A DNA stretch of 64,000 nt from an uncultured Collinsella sp. (GCA_900542825.1 UQOY01000005.1:97954-161953), one strand, 5' to 3'; shown: positions 29,072 to 38,585, numbered from the stretch's first letter. Made by a program: numbers and translations. The notes: generated by a model not told the origin, from the letters alone.

Positions 29072-29218
29072 CTGGTTAGTGCCGCTCGCTATTTAGTTAG
29101 ACAGTCTATTTAGTAGTCAGATTTCAGATCAGTAGATAGACGTAGCAGTATTTCCCCAGATAAAACCGACCAAAATAAACCTGTCTTTTTTGGCAGGTTT
29201 CCCGTGGGGCGGGCACTG

Positions 29219-29301
29219 ATGAAGTTTATCGCGAGTTCCGCACGAACAGGAGGCCACTTAATGTGGCCTCCGTCGTGAGCAGGACTGTAGAGCAGGAAAC
29301 T
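29219..29301 (+). repeat. Structured 83-bp element, copy 2
   Basis: Inverted relative to copy 1 and of the same length. Its central hairpin is GGAGGCCAC-TTAAT-GTGGCCTCC. The 177 bp between the copies (29042-29218) contain no gene. Confidence 0.85.
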
Positions 29302-29520
29302 TAGCCCGTGCCGGGGCCGCTGAGACCAGACCGGCGGGATTGACCAGTTCAGATGGGGCTTTGATGCATGGGTAGTCTGTATTGGTACAAATGGGTATCA
29401 TACTGAGGTTACTGCATCGACTCTGCGATGCATGTTTGTACGTTCCCGGCGGTCGGTTTGCCAGAAGCGCCCCGTCGGTTGTTCCAGACCCGTTTCGAAG
29501 AAAGGAAACCACACGAACCT

Positions 29521-31191
29521 ATGGCAGCTAAAAAATCATCTCCCTTGAAGATCATCCCGCTCGGCGGCCTTGACGGCATCGGCAAGAATATGACGGTCTT
29601 CGAGTGCGGCGACGACATGGTGCTCGTCGACGCCGGCCTCATGTTCCCCGACGATTCCCAGCCCGGTATCGACCTGGTGCTTCCCGACTACACCTATGTC
29701 CTGGAGAACGAGGAGAAGCTCCGCGGCATCGTCGTCACCCACGGTCACGAGGACCACACCGGTTCGCTTCCGTACCTGCTGCAGGACCTCAACAACAAGG
29801 TGCCCATCTTCTCGAGCAAGCTGACGCTCGGTTTTATCGAGGGCAAGCTCTCCGAGTTCCGCATTCGTGCGCCCAAGTTCCGCGAGGTCAAGGGCGGCAG
29901 CCACGTCAATCTCGGTGGCATCTCGCTCGATTTCTTCTCCATGACGCACTCCATTCCGGGTGCTTTGGGCGTGTTTATTCGCACCAATCAGGGCACCGTT
30001 ATGCACACGGGCGACTTTAAGCTCGACCAGACGCCCATCGACGGTGTCACGCCCGACTATGCCGCCATCAGCCGCTTTGCCAAGCAGGGCATCGACCTGC
30101 TGCTTTCCGACTCCACCAACGCCACGGTTCCCGGCTTTACTAAGTCCGAGGCCGAAGTTGGCCCCAACCTGTTGCACGCCATCAAGAACGCCCCGGGCCG
30201 CGTGTTCGTCGCTTCGTTCTCGAGCCACATCCATCGCCTGCAGCAGATCTGCGACGCCGCTCGCAAGTGCGGCCGCAAGGTCGTCGTGACTGGACGTTCC
30301 ATGCTCACCAACACCCGCGTGGCGCGCGAGCTGGGCTACCTCAATATCGACGATGCCGATATCATCGATGCCTTCGATATCGATAACCTGCCCGACGACA
30401 AGATCGTCGTCATGTGCACCGGTTCGCAAGGCGAGCCGCTGTCGGCCTTGTCCCGCATGGCCAACGGCGAGCACAAGACGCTTTCCATCCACGAGGGCGA
30501 TACCGTCATCCTCTCGGCTACTCCCGTTCCTGGCAACGAGAAGGCCGTCCAGCAGGTCGTCAACAGCCTGGCCAAGCTTGGCTGCGACGTCTGGGATAAG
30601 TCCCGTGCCCTCGTCCACGTCTCGGGCCACGGCAGCCAGGAGGAGCTCAAGCTCTTGATGGCCATGGCCAAGCCCACCTACTTTATGCCGGTTCACGGCG
30701 AGGCCGTGCACCTGCGCGCCCATGCCCAGCTCGCCCGCAAGATGGGCCTTAAGGACGATCACATCTTTATCCTCGATAACGGTGACACGCTCGAGATGCG
30801 CGGCGGTATCGTCAAACGCGGTGCGCCCGTCGAGTCCGGCGTCGTTTATGTCGACGGTCTGCGCATCGGCGACACCGACCCCATCGTCCTTCGCGATCGC
30901 CAAAAGCTCGCCAACGACGGTATGGTCACGGCTGTTGCCATCGTCTCGCTCAAGCACAAGAAGATCGAGGCTATCGAGTTCTCGGGCCGCGGTGTTTCGT
31001 TTGCCATCGACGACCAGTTCTCCGAGGATGCCTCCGCAGCCATCATGAAGACGATCGAGAAGGGCAAGTTCAGCTTTACCAGCAGCGGCTCCGATGCCAT
31101 TCGCAAGGCCGTGCGCGATTCGCTCTCCAACTTTATCTGGAGCCGTACGCGCACCCGTCCGATGATCATCCCGGTCGTCATGGAGGTTTAG
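29521..31191 (+). CDS. rnj: Ribonuclease J
   Basis: Endoribonuclease and 5'-3' exoribonuclease of the metallo-beta-lactamase/beta-CASP family. It has 556 residues. The metal motif THGHEDHTGSLP is at about 72-83; HTGDFKLDQTPI and SDSTNA follow; beta-CASP motifs are near FVASFSSHIHRLQQ and CTGSQGEPLSAL; VHVSGHGSQEEL and PVHGEAVHLRAHA close the active site. ATG 29521 follows GAAAGGAAA. ftsK begins 1 bp after its stop. Together with RNase Y and PNPase it completes a Gram-positive-style RNA decay set. Confidence 0.95.
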   Translation: MAAKKSSPLKIIPLGGLDGIGKNMTVFECGDDMVLVDAGLMFPDDSQPGIDLVLPDYTYVLENEEKLRGIVVTHGHEDHTGSLPYLLQDLNNKVPIFSSKLTLGFIEGKLSEFRIRAPKFREVKGGSHVNLGGISLDFFSMTHSIPGALGVFIRTNQGTVMHTGDFKLDQTPIDGVTPDYAAISRFAKQGIDLLLSDSTNATVPGFTKSEAEVGPNLLHAIKNAPGRVFVASFSSHIHRLQQICDAARKCGRKVVVTGRSMLTNTRVARELGYLNIDDADIIDAFDIDNLPDDKIVVMCTGSQGEPLSALSRMANGEHKTLSIHEGDTVILSATPVPGNEKAVQQVVNSLAKLGCDVWDKSRALVHVSGHGSQEELKLLMAMAKPTYFMPVHGEAVHLRAHAQLARKMGLKDDHIFILDNGDTLEMRGGIVKRGAPVESGVVYVDGLRIGDTDPIVLRDRQKLANDGMVTAVAIVSLKHKKIEAIEFSGRGVSFAIDDQFSEDASAAIMKTIEKGKFSFTSSGSDAIRKAVRDSLSNFIWSRTRTRPMIIPVVMEV

Positions 31192-31192
31192 T

Positions 31193-33973
31193 TTGGCGCG
31201 CGGATCTGCACAAAACGCCAAAGGCAACAAAGGCAACAACCAACCGGCATCTGCTAAGGGTGCCGGTTCCCATCTGCGTGCCAATAAGGGCCACGAGGCG
31301 GAGTTCGATGAGTTCGAGCCCCTGGTCGAGCCTTCGGCCAATCGCGATATCGCCGGCGTGGTCATTGCCGTTTTGGCGATTGCGTCCTTCATTGCCGTGA
31401 TTTCCCCGGCAACGGCGCCCGTGACGGCTGCTGTCGCCGGTTTCTACCATCTTGGCTTTGGCCTGGGTGCCTACGTGCTGCCGATTGTGATCTTGCTGTT
31501 TGCCGCCACGCTCTTTTTGGGTGAGGACTCGCCGCTCAACATTCGCTCGGTCGCGGGTGGCGCCGTGGTCTTTGTGGCCATTGTCTCTATCCTGTCGCTG
31601 ATGGTGCCAGGCACGAGCGATTCGTGCGACCTCATGTTTGCACCGCAGAACCTATCCGCGTCGGGCGGCTACATTGGCGCCTTTATCGCAAGTGCCTTGC
31701 AAAACGCCCTGGGCAAACCTATCGCCATGGTTGTCTTGCTGGGGCTTGTCGTCGTTGGCTTGGTCATTATCGGCTTTTCGGTGGGCGGCGTTTTGCGCTC
31801 CGCACGCGATCGCGCTGCCGATTTTGCCGAGCGCCGTCGTGCCGATGTCAACGCGAGCCCGTGGGGCGACGAAGAGGCCCTGTCGGTTCCCGGCGTCGCC
31901 CGTCCGCACCTGAGCATTCTGCGTCAAAAGGGGTCTGACGCCGCGGTGACCACAGTTATGGGTGGCGATGTCGACTCGGTTTTGGATGACGACGAGGACG
32001 ATGATCCGTTTGTCGACGTGTCCGAGGCCGTGGAGGCCGAGCGCGCCAAGACCACGCTGCTGCCGCGCCGCCATGCCAAGAAGGGCAAGGCCGCGCCCAA
32101 GCTCAACACGAGCGAGCCCGACCCGTCTTGGTCTGATAGCGAAATCGAGCTCACCGAGGGCGACGACGAGGACGACGAGGCTCCGCTCGAGACCGCCAAG
32201 ACCACCTTACTGCCGCGTCGCCGCGCCAAGGCAGGACAGGTCACCGGACAGCTTTCGATGGAAGACGACCCGGACAAGGCTGACGAGTCAGAGCCGCCAT
32301 TTGCCGTGAATCCCGTTTCGGCAGCTCCGCAGATCCCCGACTTCCTAAAGCATCCCAAGGTTTCCGATGCTTCCTCCTCTACGGCTTCCGCAGCTCCTGT
32401 TACAGCCTGCGATGGGGGAGCGGACGGCACCACTGCCGATGCCGAGGGTGAACAAGAGGATGGCCTCAAGCTCCCGCCGCTCGAAATCCTGCACGCCAAT
32501 CCGCAGTCGGCGTCCTCCGCGTCTTCTGATAAGGAGCTGGAACAGACTGCCGAGTCGTTGCAGTCCACCTTGCTTGAGTTTGGCCGTAGCGCCCGCGTCG
32601 TCGGCTGGATTGCCGGCCCCACGGTCACGACCTTTAAGCTGCAGCCCGGTGAGGGCGAGCGCGTGAGCAAGATCTCGAGCCTCGAGGACGATATCGCGCT
32701 TTCGCTTGCCGCCCAGTCGGTGCGCATCTTCGCGCCGATACCCGGCACATCGCTCGTTGGTATCGAGATTCCCAATCGCAAGCGTCAGAACGTCAATCTG
32801 GGCGACGTGCTTCCCTATGTGAAGGGCGGTCCGCTCGAGCTTGCCATCGGTCGCGATGCCGAGGGCACGCCTGTTGTCGCCGACCTCGCCAAGATGCCCC
32901 ACCTACTGATCGCCGGCACCACCGGTTCCGGTAAGTCGGTCATGATCAACTCCATCATCACGACTTTGCTCATGCGCGCTCTTCCCGAGGACGTTCGCCT
33001 GATCATGGTCGACCCTAAGCGTGTCGAGCTTGCGGGCTATAACGGCCTGCCGCATCTCTACGTGCCCGTGGTGACCGAGCCCAAGCAGGCGGCCAGTGCA
33101 CTGCAGTGGGCCGTGTCCGAGATGGAGCGTCGCCTGAAGGTCTTCGAGCGCCTCAACGTTCGCAAGATTTCGACCTACAACGAAAAGCAGGCCGCCGGCG
33201 AGTTTGAACACTACGATAACCCGCCGCAAAAGATGCCCTATCTGGTCATCATCATCGACGAGCTTTCGGACCTGATGATGGTTGCCGGCAAGGATGTCGA
33301 GGCCTCGATCGTTCGTATCGCCCAGCTGGGCCGTGCCGCCGGTATCCACCTTATCGTGGCTACGCAACGCCCCAGCTCTAACGTGGTGACGGGCCTTATT
33401 AAGGCCAACATCACCAACCGTATCGCCTTTAACGTGGCTACGGGCATCGATTCCCGCGTCATTATCGACCAGATAGGCGCCGAAAAGCTTACCGGTTTGG
33501 GCGACATGCTGTTCTCCAAGGTCGACTGGGGCAAGCCCCGCCGTATCCAGGGCTGCTTTGTCTCGGACGACGAGATCAACGAGATCGTCGAGTTCGTTAA
33601 GTCGCAAAGCGAGCCCGACTACCACGAGGAGATCCTGTCTGCCGTGGCGCCCGCTTCCATGTCCATGGCTGGTGGCGGCGGCATTGTCCGCACGGGCGTT
33701 GCCGAGCCGCAAGATGATGACCCGCTTATCTGGGAAGCCGCCCATATTGTGGTGGAATCGCAGCTGGGCTCCACATCTGGCCTGCAACGCCGCCTCAAGG
33801 TTGGCTATGCGCGCGCCGGGCGTATTATGGACATGCTGGAAGAAAAGGGTGTCGTCGGACCGCCCGACGGTTCCAAGCCGCGCGAGGTCCTGCTGGATGA
33901 GGAGGGGCTTGCCGCGCTGGAGTCTGTCGACGCCGAGATGGCACGTGAAGATCGTGAGTTTGGAGGATTCTGA
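31193..33973 (+). CDS. ftsK: DNA translocase FtsK/SpoIIIE
   Basis: Septal ATPase that pumps chromosome ends into daughter cells. It has 926 residues. Four or so N-terminal membrane segments (about 45-210) are followed by an acidic, low-complexity linker containing two near-identical KTTLLPRR units, then the motor: Walker A AGTTGSGKSVMIN near 577, Walker B VIIIDELSDLMM near 685, and TQRPSSNVVTG. The C-terminal winged-helix gamma domain, which reads polarity sequences, ends the protein. TTG 31193 follows GGAGG at 7 bp; no ATG alternative fits. It overlaps the next gene by one base. Confidence 0.94.
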   Translation: MARGSAQNAKGNKGNNQPASAKGAGSHLRANKGHEAEFDEFEPLVEPSANRDIAGVVIAVLAIASFIAVISPATAPVTAAVAGFYHLGFGLGAYVLPIVILLFAATLFLGEDSPLNIRSVAGGAVVFVAIVSILSLMVPGTSDSCDLMFAPQNLSASGGYIGAFIASALQNALGKPIAMVVLLGLVVVGLVIIGFSVGGVLRSARDRAADFAERRRADVNASPWGDEEALSVPGVARPHLSILRQKGSDAAVTTVMGGDVDSVLDDDEDDDPFVDVSEAVEAERAKTTLLPRRHAKKGKAAPKLNTSEPDPSWSDSEIELTEGDDEDDEAPLETAKTTLLPRRRAKAGQVTGQLSMEDDPDKADESEPPFAVNPVSAAPQIPDFLKHPKVSDASSSTASAAPVTACDGGADGTTADAEGEQEDGLKLPPLEILHANPQSASSASSDKELEQTAESLQSTLLEFGRSARVVGWIAGPTVTTFKLQPGEGERVSKISSLEDDIALSLAAQSVRIFAPIPGTSLVGIEIPNRKRQNVNLGDVLPYVKGGPLELAIGRDAEGTPVVADLAKMPHLLIAGTTGSGKSVMINSIITTLLMRALPEDVRLIMVDPKRVELAGYNGLPHLYVPVVTEPKQAASALQWAVSEMERRLKVFERLNVRKISTYNEKQAAGEFEHYDNPPQKMPYLVIIIDELSDLMMVAGKDVEASIVRIAQLGRAAGIHLIVATQRPSSNVVTGLIKANITNRIAFNVATGIDSRVIIDQIGAEKLTGLGDMLFSKVDWGKPRRIQGCFVSDDEINEIVEFVKSQSEPDYHEEILSAVAPASMSMAGGGGIVRTGVAEPQDDDPLIWEAAHIVVESQLGSTSGLQRRLKVGYARAGRIMDMLEEKGVVGPPDGSKPREVLLDEEGLAALESVDAEMAREDREFGGF

Positions 33974-35487
33974 TGGCTGTACGCTTTGGTGACATGCTGC
34001 TCGAGCAGCGTCGCCGGATGGGCCTTTCCATCCAGCAGGTCGCCAACACCATCAAAATCAGGCCGCAGATCATCGAGTTTTTCGAGACCGGTAACTTTGC
34101 ATCGATGCCCCCGCGCGGCTATGCGCAGGGCATGATTTCGAGCTACGCTCGCTTTTTGGGGCTTAACCCGCGCGAGGTCGTCAACGCTTATTTTGATGAC
34201 CTCATGGCATATGAACGCGAGACCTCGCAGCAGGGCGGTCGTTTTCAGGATGCTGCCGGCTACGTTAACTCGCGTTCGTCGGTCGATAACGGACGATTTC
34301 TGATGGTTCAGGGTGGTCGCTCGACGCGGTACGGTCAGCGTCCCCCGCAAGCGGGCTATATCACCGAGACGGGCTCCAGTGAGGACATTCGTTCTCAGCG
34401 AGATCGCTTTCGCAGTACGCCTATGCCGGATGACCGTGCGCTTCCCGCCGCTCGCGGGTTGAGTCGCGATCCTCGCGCCGGTTACGGCGACGGAGGCTAC
34501 TCCGGTCGTGGTTATCGTGGAGTTTCTGCCGGGCGTTCCCGCGGTGGTTACGCCGACGCCGATACCACGCAGGTGACGCCACGCCTTCGTTCGCAATCGC
34601 AGCCTTACGGCCAGCCCTCTTCGGCGCCTCGCTCTGACCAGCGTGGCTATCAGAACCGTGGCGAGCTTGCGCCGCGTTCGGGCCAGCGTGGCTCGCAGCG
34701 CCAGGGCGGCTATCGTGGTCGTCCCGATAACGGTCGTGGCCGTATGCCGCAGGTAAACGGTCGCGGTGGTTCTAATCGCGGACGCGGCGGTGGACGTGCC
34801 CCCCAGAACAATGGACTCGATCCGCGCATCATCTACGCCGGCATCGGTGCCGTGGCGCTTTTGCTGATTTTGCTCATCGTGGTCCTCCTGCGTGGCTGCG
34901 GCTCTCCTGCACCCGAGTCGACGCCCGAGACGCCCGCGGCCACCAAGACGACGACCAAGAAGTCATCCAAGAAGACCGAATCCGTTGACGAGGATGAAGG
35001 CGCCGACGAGGCGACGGATTCTGCCGATTCGGACGCCGCCAAGGCGACTGCGAAAAAGGAAGAGGACGAGGTCATCAAGGTCAAGGTCTCCGTTGCCAAG
35101 GGCAAGACCGCCTGGATTGAGGTCAAGGTCGATGGTAAATCGGTCTTTGGCGCCCAGGCGACCGGTCCCTTTGAGCAGGAGTACACGCCTAAGTCCTCGA
35201 TCGAGATCACCACGTCCAAGCCCTCCGACGTCACGGTCACCAAGAACGGCGAAAAGGTCCGCTACGACACCAAGACATCGGGTGTGGCGCGCGTGACCAT
35301 TACCGTTCCCAAGAAGGAGACCACTGACTCCGAGGGCGGCGAGAGTACCGACGGCACCGATACTGCCGACGGCACCGACCCCCAGTCTACCGACGGCACC
35401 GACCCCCAGTCTACCGACGGCACCGACACGGCATCCGACGGCCAGACTGCAAACGATTCTGATGACTATTCGTACGACAGCTACTAA
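33973..35487 (+). CDS. RodZ-like membrane protein with N-terminal HTH and Arg/Gly-rich linker
   Basis: Membrane protein of 504 residues. A RodZ-type helix-turn-helix (about 5-75, LLEQRRRMGLSIQQVANTI) is followed by a disordered Arg/Gly/Ser/Gln-rich stretch (about 150-280, with repeated RGG/RGY units), one membrane helix (about 288-308, GAVALLLILLIVVLLRGCG), a charged Lys/Asp linker and a beta-rich domain (about 366-450) resembling DUF4115. The end is an eight-residue tandem repeat, STDGTDPQ. In rods RodZ links MreB to the wall; the role here is inferred from architecture. It is coupled to ftsK. Confidence 0.82.
   Translation: MAVRFGDMLLEQRRRMGLSIQQVANTIKIRPQIIEFFETGNFASMPPRGYAQGMISSYARFLGLNPREVVNAYFDDLMAYERETSQQGGRFQDAAGYVNSRSSVDNGRFLMVQGGRSTRYGQRPPQAGYITETGSSEDIRSQRDRFRSTPMPDDRALPAARGLSRDPRAGYGDGGYSGRGYRGVSAGRSRGGYADADTTQVTPRLRSQSQPYGQPSSAPRSDQRGYQNRGELAPRSGQRGSQRQGGYRGRPDNGRGRMPQVNGRGGSNRGRGGGRAPQNNGLDPRIIYAGIGAVALLLILLIVVLLRGCGSPAPESTPETPAATKTTTKKSSKKTESVDEDEGADEATDSADSDAAKATAKKEEDEVIKVKVSVAKGKTAWIEVKVDGKSVFGAQATGPFEQEYTPKSSIEITTSKPSDVTVTKNGEKVRYDTKTSGVARVTITVPKKETTDSEGGESTDGTDTADGTDPQSTDGTDPQSTDGTDTASDGQTANDSDDYSYDSY
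35364..35427 (+). repeat. 24-bp tandem repeat inside the RodZ-like gene
   Basis: About 2.7 copies of a 24-bp unit encoding STDGTDPQ near the C-terminus. The second and third copies are identical, so the repeat number could vary between strains. Confidence 0.85.
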
Positions 35488-35513
35488 GGCTCCCCGTACC
35501 GAAAGGAAGAACC

Positions 35514-36011
35514 ATGGCTAAAGATTCCAGCTTCGACGTTGTGTCTGAGGTCAATATGCAGGAGGTCGATAACGCCTTCCAGCAGACCACCCGAGAGATC
35601 TCTCAGCGTTATGACCTCAAGGACTCCGGCGCCACCATCGAGCTTTCGAAGGGCGACAAGCTCTTTACGATCAATGCCCCGGCCGATTTTGTCTCCAAGC
35701 AGATCATTGACGTGCTGAGCTCCAAGCTCATCAAGCGTGGCATCGACCTTAAGGCTGTCTCCTGGGACGCGCCGCAGTCGGCTTCGGGCGGTACCGTGCG
35801 CGTGCTCGGCCATATCGTCGAGGGTATTGACCAGGCGACTGCCAAGAAGATCAACAAGGACATCAAGGACCAAAAGCTCAAGGTCAAGGTGACCATTGAG
35901 GCCGATAAGCTGCGCGTTACCTCGGCCTCTAAGGATGCGCTTCAGACGGTGATTCAGTTCCTGCGCGACCAGGACTACGGCCAGCCGCTGCAGTTTACCA
36001 ACTACCGCTAA
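35514..36011 (+). CDS. yajQ: YajQ-family nucleotide-binding protein
   Basis: Cytosolic protein of 165 residues with two ferredoxin-like halves. Starts SSFDVVSEVNMQEVDNAFQQ and has QRYDLKDSGATIEL; the end QTVIQFLRDQDYGQPLQFTN is a strict family signature. Homologues bind RNA/DNA, and in some bacteria cyclic di-GMP; the role here is unknown. ATG follows GAAAGGAAG. Confidence 0.93.
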   Translation: MAKDSSFDVVSEVNMQEVDNAFQQTTREISQRYDLKDSGATIELSKGDKLFTINAPADFVSKQIIDVLSSKLIKRGIDLKAVSWDAPQSASGGTVRVLGHIVEGIDQATAKKINKDIKDQKLKVKVTIEADKLRVTSASKDALQTVIQFLRDQDYGQPLQFTNYR

Positions 36012-36037
36012 TTCTTTCGAAAGGACCGCTCTCCAAC

Positions 36038-37387
36038 ATGGATACTCCGTTGGGTTCTGTACTCTTTATCACGCTTGGTTGCGCCAAGAACGAGGTCGAT
36101 ACCGACCGCATGCGTTCGCTGCTGACCGCTGCGGGCTACGAGGAGGCATTCGATCCGCAGGATGCCGATATCGCCATCGTCAACACGTGCTCGTTTCTTG
36201 CCTCGGCGACGTCCGAGAGCATCGAGACCACGCTTGAGCTCGCTAACGAGGTGCAGGACGGCGTTCGCGCCTGCCCCATCGTCATGTGCGGTTGCGTGCC
36301 GTCTCGTTACGGCGACGACCTGCCCGACGAGCTGCCCGAGGTCGCGGCCTTTGTGAAGGCCGACGAGGAAGACGGAATCGTCACTGTCATCGATGGCGTA
36401 CTGGGCGTGGAGCGTGAGATCGCAGCCTATATCCCGCAGGTCAAGCGTACCGTCGAGGGCGCCGTTGCCTATGTCAAGATCTCCGATGGCTGCAATCGTT
36501 TTTGCAGCTTCTGCATGATCCCCTATATTCGCGGTCGCTATCATTCGCGTAATGCCGAGAGCGTTATCTCCGAGGTGCGCGACCTGGTTGCCGGCGGCGT
36601 GCGCGAGATCGTGCTGATTGGCCAGGACACGGGCATTTGGGGCACCGACTTTGCCGACGAGGACGTCGTCGAGGGCTCGCCGCGCAATCTGGCGCAGCTG
36701 CTGCGTGCCGTCGCCGAGGCCGTGCGCCCGCATAACGTCTGGGTCCGCGTGCTCTATCTGCAGCCCGAGGGCATGACCGACGAGCTTATCGAGACGATTC
36801 GCGATACGCCCGAGGTGCTGCCCTATATCGATATCCCCGTGCAGCACTGTGACGCGCGCATCCTTAAGGCCATGCGTCGCTCCGGTTCGCGCCAGGAGCT
36901 CGAGGATCTGTTCCGTGATCTTCGCGAGCGCATTCCCGGCATCGTGATTCGCTCCACGGCCATGGTCGGCTTCCCGACCGAGACCGACGAGGAGTTCCGC
37001 GATCTTATCGACTTTATGGACACCGTCGGCTTTGACTACACGAGCGTCTTTGCCTACTCGCGTGAGGAGGGCAGCCTGGCCGCCAAGATGGAGGGCCAGG
37101 TCGATGAGGAGGTCAAGCTCGAGCGCGCCCAGGAAGCCATGGATCTGGCCGAGTCGCTCGGTTTTGCCGCCACGGCAGCCCATGTGGGCGAGCGCGCTCA
37201 GGTGATCGTCGATGGCATCGAGGAGACCGAGGACGGCGCCGAGTTGATCGGCCATGCCTGGTTCCAGGCGCCCGATTCCGATGGCGCGGTGCATCTGGAC
37301 GCCAGCGAGGCGTCCGTGGGCGATATTTTGACCGTCGAGTTTACCGATAGCTTCTGCTATGAGCTTATCGGCCATGTTGTGGAGTAG
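36038..37387 (+). CDS. rimO: Ribosomal protein uS12 methylthiotransferase RimO
   Basis: Radical SAM enzyme that methylthiolates a conserved aspartate of ribosomal protein uS12. It has 449 residues. N-terminal cluster: ITLGCAKNEVDTD, VNTCSF, CGCVPSRY. Radical SAM motif: CNRFCSFCMIPYIRGRYHSR near 152. A C-terminal TRAM domain ends the protein. LGCAKNEVD and the H after RGRY identify RimO rather than MiaB. ATG follows GAAAGGA. Confidence 0.94.
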   Translation: MDTPLGSVLFITLGCAKNEVDTDRMRSLLTAAGYEEAFDPQDADIAIVNTCSFLASATSESIETTLELANEVQDGVRACPIVMCGCVPSRYGDDLPDELPEVAAFVKADEEDGIVTVIDGVLGVEREIAAYIPQVKRTVEGAVAYVKISDGCNRFCSFCMIPYIRGRYHSRNAESVISEVRDLVAGGVREIVLIGQDTGIWGTDFADEDVVEGSPRNLAQLLRAVAEAVRPHNVWVRVLYLQPEGMTDELIETIRDTPEVLPYIDIPVQHCDARILKAMRRSGSRQELEDLFRDLRERIPGIVIRSTAMVGFPTETDEEFRDLIDFMDTVGFDYTSVFAYSREEGSLAAKMEGQVDEEVKLERAQEAMDLAESLGFAATAAHVGERAQVIVDGIEETEDGAELIGHAWFQAPDSDGAVHLDASEASVGDILTVEFTDSFCYELIGHVVE

Positions 37388-37396
37388 GAGAGCGTC

Positions 37397-38035
37397 GTGG
37401 CAAACGAGAGCAATAAGGAACTGACGAGTGTTTGGACGCCCGCCAACATCGTGACGTGCGTTCGCATCGTCTTTATCCCGGTGTTCATGATCGTCTCGGC
37501 CATGTCTCACGCGAGCGTTGCCGGTACGGACTGGAGCACCTTCGACGGCCCGCTCGCCGCCGCTGCCTTCATTTTGTATGTGATTCTGTCGTGCACCGAC
37601 AAGGTCGACGGCTATCTGGCGCGCTCGCGTAACGAGATCACCGATTTCGGCAAGTTCTTGGACCCCATCGCCGACAAGCTGCTGGTTTTCTCGGCCCTGC
37701 TACTGTTCTTGGATTTTGGCGCGGTGACTGTGTGGTCCGTGTTCATCATCTTGTTCCGCGAGCTACTGGTGAGCGCCCTTCGCATGGTTGCGAGCGCTGC
37801 CGGCGTGGTCGTTGCCGCCGATAAGCTCGGCAAGTATAAGACGGCGACCACGATGGTCTCCATTTGCGGCTATCTATGCGTCTTTGCGATGGCCGGCCTT
37901 CAGCTGGGGCCTGTGTCGCTGCTGCTCGGTGTCTATTCGGTGTCGCGCTTCCTATACGTCATCGCCGTGATTTTGACCATTGTCTCGGGTGCCCAGTACT
38001 TCTGGAACTGCCGCAAGATCGTCTTTTCGGTCTAG
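37397..38035 (+). CDS. pgsA: CDP-diacylglycerol-glycerol-3-phosphate 3-phosphatidyltransferase
   Basis: Membrane enzyme making phosphatidylglycerol phosphate. It has 212 residues and several membrane segments. The CDP-alcohol phosphotransferase signature is DKVDGYLARSRNEITDFGKF followed by LDPIADK, near residues 75-100. GTG start 9 bp after rimO; the order rimO-pgsA-cinA-recA is common in actinobacteria and firmicutes. A second, more distant family member is at 58269-58973. Confidence 0.92.
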   Translation: MANESNKELTSVWTPANIVTCVRIVFIPVFMIVSAMSHASVAGTDWSTFDGPLAAAAFILYVILSCTDKVDGYLARSRNEITDFGKFLDPIADKLLVFSALLLFLDFGAVTVWSVFIILFRELLVSALRMVASAAGVVVAADKLGKYKTATTMVSICGYLCVFAMAGLQLGPVSLLLGVYSVSRFLYVIAVILTIVSGAQYFWNCRKIVFSV

Positions 38036-38041
38036 GTCCTG

Positions 38042-38578
38042 GTGGGTATGACGGAGTCTTATTTGCAGATCGCCGCAAACAACGAGGAGCTGGCGCGCGA
38101 TATTATCGAGCGCGCGAGTGCCCTTGGGGTGACGGTGTCGACGGCGGAGTCCCTGACGGCGGGCATGATCGCCTCGACGATTGCCGATATCCCGGGTGCC
38201 TCGGCGGTGCTTCGTGGCGGTGCGGTGACCTATTGCGATGAGATCAAGCATCGCGTGCTCGGCGTCGAGCAGGAAACGCTCGATCGGTTTAGCGCCGTGT
38301 CGCATCAGACAGCGCGCGAGATGGCCGCGGGCTCGCTGGAGCTCTATCAGAGCGATATAGCCGTAAGCGCAACGGGCTACGCTGGGCCCGGTGGTGGCAC
38401 CGAGCAAGATCCCGCCGGCACGTTCTATATTGGCTGGGCGCATCGCGCGGCCGATGGGGGAGCGCCGGTTGTCGAGTCTGCGCGCTGTCATTACGAGGGC
38501 GATCGGTCGTGCGTTCGTGCCCATGCGGTCGCGGAGGCTTTGGGACGCATTGTCCGTGTGCTCAATTCTATGGAATAG
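38042..38578 (+). CDS. cinA: CinA C-terminal-type nicotinamide-nucleotide amidohydrolase
   Basis: Deamidates nicotinamide mononucleotide in NAD salvage. It has 178 residues: only the C-terminal (PncC) domain of CinA is present, the N-terminal MoaB-like domain is missing. Signatures are TAESLTAGMIASTIADIPG, GGAVTYCDEIKHRVLGV and AVSATGYAGPGGGTEQDP. The start could be GTG 38042 or ATG 38048; ribosome sites are weak for both. Confidence 0.9.
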   Translation: MGMTESYLQIAANNEELARDIIERASALGVTVSTAESLTAGMIASTIADIPGASAVLRGGAVTYCDEIKHRVLGVEQETLDRFSAVSHQTAREMAAGSLELYQSDIAVSATGYAGPGGGTEQDPAGTFYIGWAHRAADGGAPVVESARCHYEGDRSCVRAHAVAEALGRIVRVLNSME

Positions 38579-38585
38579 ACGTGGT

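Larger units (their letters stand above)
28878..29520. other. 643-bp gene-free region with nested inverted repeats
   Basis: No credible gene is seen on either strand. It holds the pnp terminator, a 39-bp perfect inverted repeat, two inverted copies of an 83-bp element, an AT-rich middle with the stem AAACCTGTC/GGCAGGTTT (29178-29201) and the rnj leader. Confidence 0.8.

Noticed and set aside
35364..35427. CRISPR-like short repeats
   Set aside because: They are in-frame tandem units encoding STDGTDPQ with no spacers. No CRISPR array or cas gene is visible anywhere in the window.
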